A stretch of 64,000 nucleotides of DNA from Diplosphaera chodatii (lineage: Eukaryota; Chlorophyta; Trebouxiophyceae; Prasiolales; Stichococcaceae), in the NCBI GenBank assembly GCA_032358165.1, contig JAALGY010000004.1, forward strand, positions 434,001 through 498,000, given 5' to 3'. The notes beneath the pieces are model-generated. The model worked only from the letters and a program-made list of their open reading frames with translations. It was not told where the DNA came from and did no database searches. The position numbers and the translations under genes are program-made. This document shows, one piece after another, positions 59,935-64,000 of the stretch (positions within the stretch are counted from its first letter, which is position 1; every line of letters begins with the position of its first letter).

Positions 59935-62900
59935 ATGGGGCAGGCGCAGACCAACCAGTGGGCCAGGACTGCCCAGAAGCGCAGCTCCCACCTCCGCAGC
60001 CGGCGCACACCGGCTGTCATTGCTGCAGCACTGCTCGCCGGAGCAGTATACTTCGGACTGCGCCGCACAGGTATGGACTTGCACCAAATCTGGGACCCCG
60101 GGCATGCAGACCGCTGCTGCGGCAAGCCTGTGCATGATCTGTGCATGAGCATAGGCCAAGTGTGCCAGGAGACCTCGCACACTGGTCTGCATGGGCGTGA
60201 AGCATGCAGTCGCTACTTACTTTTGGCACTCAGGCAGCATGTCGCCATGCAGGGGCGGGCCGGAGTGGCACCAGGTCGCTGCTCGCAGGCCTCGGGGGAA
60301 GCAGCGGCGCAGCAGGCGGCGGTGGCAGCGTGCCAGCGGATGACGGCATTGTGTTCGGCGTCTTCAGCGAGAGGTCCCGCATCGCGCAGGTCAAGACCGG
60401 GCGCGCCTGGCGCCAGGTGGGCGGCGGGGGCAATGGCAAGATGCATGATGCTGAGATGGAGATCTGCCATCCCGTCACTTCTGTGTAGTGCATCAGCTCA
60501 CTGGTCATTGATGCTGTCATGCCTGTCAAAGCTTGATTGCACGTTCATCTAGCATATTGCATGGCCGTCAACCGGTCGCTCCCAGGCCCCACATGCACCA
60601 TGCGGACAAGTTCGCACTGCTCTGGCTACATCACGCATGGTACTGCTGCAGGGCCATCGCACAGTGGTCGCAACCGACATGGAGGAGCTGCCAGAGGGTT
60701 TGGCAGCCGACGCAGCGCAGCACCGCGAGACCTGGACGTGAGGCAGCCCCCGTGCCCCCCGCATGCACATATGAATACATCCCCTTGCTCTGCAGGAACG
60801 CACGAAGCTTAACATGCCAGTGCACCTGTTGTGCGTGCAACACTGATGCACCCAGTGGCATTGCAGACGCAGAGCATGTTGTAGCTGACGGCATGGGGCA
60901 CTGTTGTGCGGCAGGTACTACGCGGATTTTCCATTCGCATGGCACAAGGGCGACCGGCGCGGGGCCATGCTGCCGCTGCTGGTCCTCAGGTGCTGACTAA
61001 ACTGCAACGTGGACTGCTTCTTGACTGCAGCGTGCACTGTTTGTTACTGCAACTTCCATCAGATGAGGGCGAGGCCAGGCCATCCTTCTGCAGTGCCCTA
61101 GGTCTGGATTACAGACAGCGCTGCGGCTGTCGGTGCACTGCACAGCAGTTGCATGGCATGCTTCTGCTGCAGAAGCTTCACGCCAACATGAAAGTACTAC
61201 GTGGCTGCGTGCTCTGCAGGGAGCTGGGCGACACCTTCAGGTGGCTGTTCTACGGCGACGACGACACCATGTGGCTGCGCCCCAACCCGGACATCCTGGT
61301 TGAGGCGTACGACCCCAACAGGCCGCACGTGCTGACGGGTGCGCTGCGGATTTGGCAACGAAGCTGCCAAACGCCAGGGGCTGGTCGTGCAGAGGTCCTT
61401 CACAGTCTTGACAAGGCTGACACTTCCATAAACGCATCAGCAACAGGAGTGATAATGTCCTACAGCAATGCAGCAGCGTGTGAGGAGTGAAGAGCTGCAG
61501 CTGCAGTTGCACTGCTATCCAGCTGGTGGCCTGATGCAGCAAGTCTGATTGAAGTGCGTCTGATCGATGTGGGCAATTGTTCCTGACCATGCGCAGACAA
61601 CTGGTGGCCCGACAACGACAAGAACATGCGATATACGCACTATGCACCCCGGTGCCTCCCCTGCCACCTGAAGCCGCCAGGTGTGAAGCCGTTTGAGCCG
61701 GCGTGGCTTCCACACAATGTGTGTAACGCTGCAGTCCGTCCAGGCACTTCATAGTGAGTAGCTGTGGTAAGCACAGGGAGCATTACACCCAGCTGCAACA
61801 GCAAGGGTCTCACCGCAGCACTCCTCGTTGCAGGTGGCGGCGGCACAACCAAGGTTGCGCAGGGTTTCCGGGCGGTTTTTGCCTGTGAGACGCCCTGCAC
61901 GCCAAAGCTGCTGTGCGACAACCTTCTGGGTGGGTGGTCCTTAAGCTGATGAGGCGCCTCCGTCACAGGCTCCAGCATGAGCAGTGTTGCTGCACTGCTA
62001 GCGTCCAGATGATGCGGTATCGCGAGTTGACACGGATGTAAGTGATGCCCTTTAGGCTATGGAGAGTTCTGGCGTGCGTGGCTGGATGTCCCCAATGTGA
62101 GCTGCTTGCTCATTGCTGACGCAGTGCTAAATGCACATTTTCTGGCAGCTGTCAGACCTTCTTGACACGTTTTGGGCCCAATCCTCACTGAACAGTGGTC
62201 TGGCATTTAGTGCACTTGCTGTACTGCAGGGCCTCAATTGCACCTACCCCAATGAAAGCGGGGCACGCTGGGAGGTGAGTTCTGTCGCACAAGACATTTC
62301 GAGTGCTGATGTCAGGTGCAAAGCACTGTTGAGCATGGCAAGCGGCGGACATGCGCAAACTGTCTGTGTGCTGGTCCACATGAACGCTCCTGATCGCCAA
62401 GCTGCACCACAATGTAAGTGGCACATCCCCCATGCAGATGCCGCGCGGGTACGCGCTTCACGGTGGCGGAGGTGCGAGCGGCGCGCACAAGCTTCGAATT
62501 CTCGCTTGCCGCTGTCCAGCCTGCCCGACAGTGCTGCGACACGCAGCCGCTGACCACCGGACGCTGGCTGTTTGCAGGCGTCATCCTCAGCGCCGGCGCG
62601 CTGCGCCACATGAACCAGTCGGCAGCGGTGTACGAGGGGTGCACCGGCGCGGAGCCGTACAGATGGAACACAGGTGCCGGCAGTCCCCCACATCACCATG
62701 CATCCCGGCTGCGACCGTTCTGCGCTGCCAGTTCCGGCGTTGACGGCAGGCTGCTGTGCTTGCCACACGATCATTACTAGACGTGCTAGCAGGTTGGTCA
62801 GCTTCTGCGTGACCTGCAGCTGGCGTGTGTGGCAGGCAGCTGATAAGGCAGCCAGTTGATGAGGAGGCAACTGCATGTGCAGGCAGCGATGCCATCCTGA

Positions 62901-63830
62901 CGCGGTGCCTGTGGGCGGTTGGGCTGGGGGTGACAGACCCGGGGTTCTCAGCGCTGCCAGCGGGGGTCGACCCGGGCAGCTTCCCAGATGCCCCACTCCG
63001 CATCGACGATCCACGTGAGCTGCACATGTGCTGGACGTACCAGTCAGGGGTTGGCGGACCCGTGTACAAAAGTTTCATGCCGTGCAAGTGCCGCTGAAGG
63101 AGCACAGGGGGCAAATTTTGTGGTGTGCATACCCCTTGCGGGCTGGCAGCAGTGTCAAGCTGCATGGGGAGGATGTTGCATACGCCATGCCTTTGGACTT
63201 TGCCGCTGATGCTCGTGCACCCGTCTGCAGACGTCGTGTTCAACGTGGAGCGGAAGCGCCTGTTTGGCGGCCTCGGGTACAGGTGCGCCTTCAGGGTCCC
63301 ATACCGATACCGGGTGGGCTGGGGATCCGAGCAGTGCGCAGTCTCCCGACGGCCTGCACCCCGCTGGCAGCACTCCACCATCACCTGGACTGCGCTCGGG
63401 CACACCGCGCGGCATGCTCCGGGGGTGTCACGCTGCACATTGCCCGCTGACCCCTACGTGTAGCCCTGTGTGGCCCAGCACCTGCAAACCCTAAAATGCT
63501 CCAGCCAGCCCTTGCGCTGTAAACACTGCATCCATTCAGCCGCTGAAAACATATTGAATCGCTGCTGTGCCTGCGCCACACAGGTGTCGAAGTCGCTGCA
63601 TGTGCACTGCTGACGTCATGTGCTTGACTGCATGCAGCAACTGGCGGGACATCCGGGCCATGCTGCAGGGGCTGCCGCCCCCCTACGGCAGCACCACCAA
63701 CCTCACGCTGTGCCCTGACGATGCCAGCCTCTGCTATCGGGAGTCTCAGGTGCTGGCCACGACTCAAGCAGACCATCAAGTAGAACACAGTGACGCCATT
63801 GATGCCAGCAAGGGTGTCTTGTCAGAGTGA
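59935..63830 (+). CDS. Fringe-like (GT31) beta-1,3-glycosyltransferase
   Basis: Exons: 59935-60070, 60289-60416, 60652-60737, 60915-60989, 61220-61338, 61597-61680, 61834-61929, 62156-62274, 62438-62471, 62578-62673, 62883-63014, 63231-63282, 63638-63830. Phases close to 449 residues. The anchor is TPAVIAAALLAGAVYFGL after a basic stretch. Motifs in order: GIVFGVFSERSRI, HRTVVATD, FAWHKGDRRGAMLPLL, FRWLFYGDDDTMWLRPN (the DDD metal/donor site), MPRGYALHGGGG joined to GVILSAGALRHMN (the glycine-rich Fringe block), SDAILTRCLWAVGLGVTDPG, and CYRESQ near the end. Such enzymes extend O-linked sugars, often with GlcNAc, Gal or Glc, in the Golgi. The glycine-rich motif is split by a 34-nt exon. Exons 7 and 8 (61834-62274), between the DDD and glycine-rich blocks, fit the family less well and could be partly mis-spliced. 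Confidence 0.82.
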
Positions 63831-64000
63831 CGCTGATGCGTGTTGTCTAGCCTGGGCCCTGCCCTTGCATAAGCCAGCCAATAGGCTCTGTGTGCGGTGA
63901 GGTCAAGTGGTGCGAGCAAACATCCGCTGAACGTCAAGGTTACAAGGTTACAGTGGCCTGCAATTTAACGTTGCTTGCAGGCCGACTATCTGCGAAGGGC

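Overview
This is a nuclear window from a eukaryote, most likely a green alga (Chlorophyta). The genes are GC-rich and densely split by introns, most with GT donors and a strongly preferred TGCAG-type acceptor. There is a canonical 181-residue ARF1 GTPase, a homologue of the plant protein BLISTER, and an intron-containing tRNA-Pro. There are no operons or bacterial ribosome-binding sites, and most genes had to be assembled exon by exon. The exon chains below were built by hand from splice sites, reading phase and family motifs. Where phase closes across the whole chain I treat the model as good.

Layout. 1.7-4.0 kb (+): a DUF3431 protein. 4.7-10.4 kb (-): an 18-exon protein with two SAP domains and a C-terminal coiled coil. 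11.3-16.5 kb (+): a BLISTER-like coiled-coil protein, divergent from the SAP gene. 17.1-18.8 kb (+): ARF1. 19.3 kb (-): tRNA-Pro(CGG). 20.0-22.1 kb (-): a GT77-like sugar transferase. 23.6-26.2 kb (+) and 27.3-30.1 kb (-): two convergent DUF3431 paralogues. 32.8-33.9 kb (+): an intronless MycE-like O-methyltransferase. 35.6-38.3 kb (+): a fourth, diverged DUF3431 gene. 38.9-45.4 kb (-): an exostosin (GT47) with EGF-like modules. 46.4-47.3 kb (-): an intronless TylF/MycF-type O-methyltransferase with a frameshift. 49.4-51.9 kb and 52.7-55.9 kb (+): two fucosyltransferase-like genes in tandem. 56.3-59.0 kb (-): a DUF268 protein. 59.9-63.8 kb (+): a Fringe/GT31-like transferase.

How the genes fit together. 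Apart from the SAP, BLISTER, ARF1 and tRNA block, every recognised gene looks like a secretory-pathway enzyme of glycan synthesis or decoration. Most begin with a short N-terminal hydrophobic anchor (type II topology). The mix is five recognisable glycosyltransferases of different families, two O-methyltransferases whose characterised relatives act on 6-deoxyhexoses, a DUF268 protein with methyltransferase-like motifs, and four DUF3431 proteins. I infer a physical cluster for a cell-wall or extracellular polysaccharide carrying O-methylated deoxysugars. That is an inference from gene content, not shown by the sequence.

Three otherwise intact genes (BLISTER-like, TylF-like, exostosin) each carry one small frame break. 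These are either assembly indels or early decay. GC-AG introns and very short exons (22, 26 and 34 nt) are frequent.
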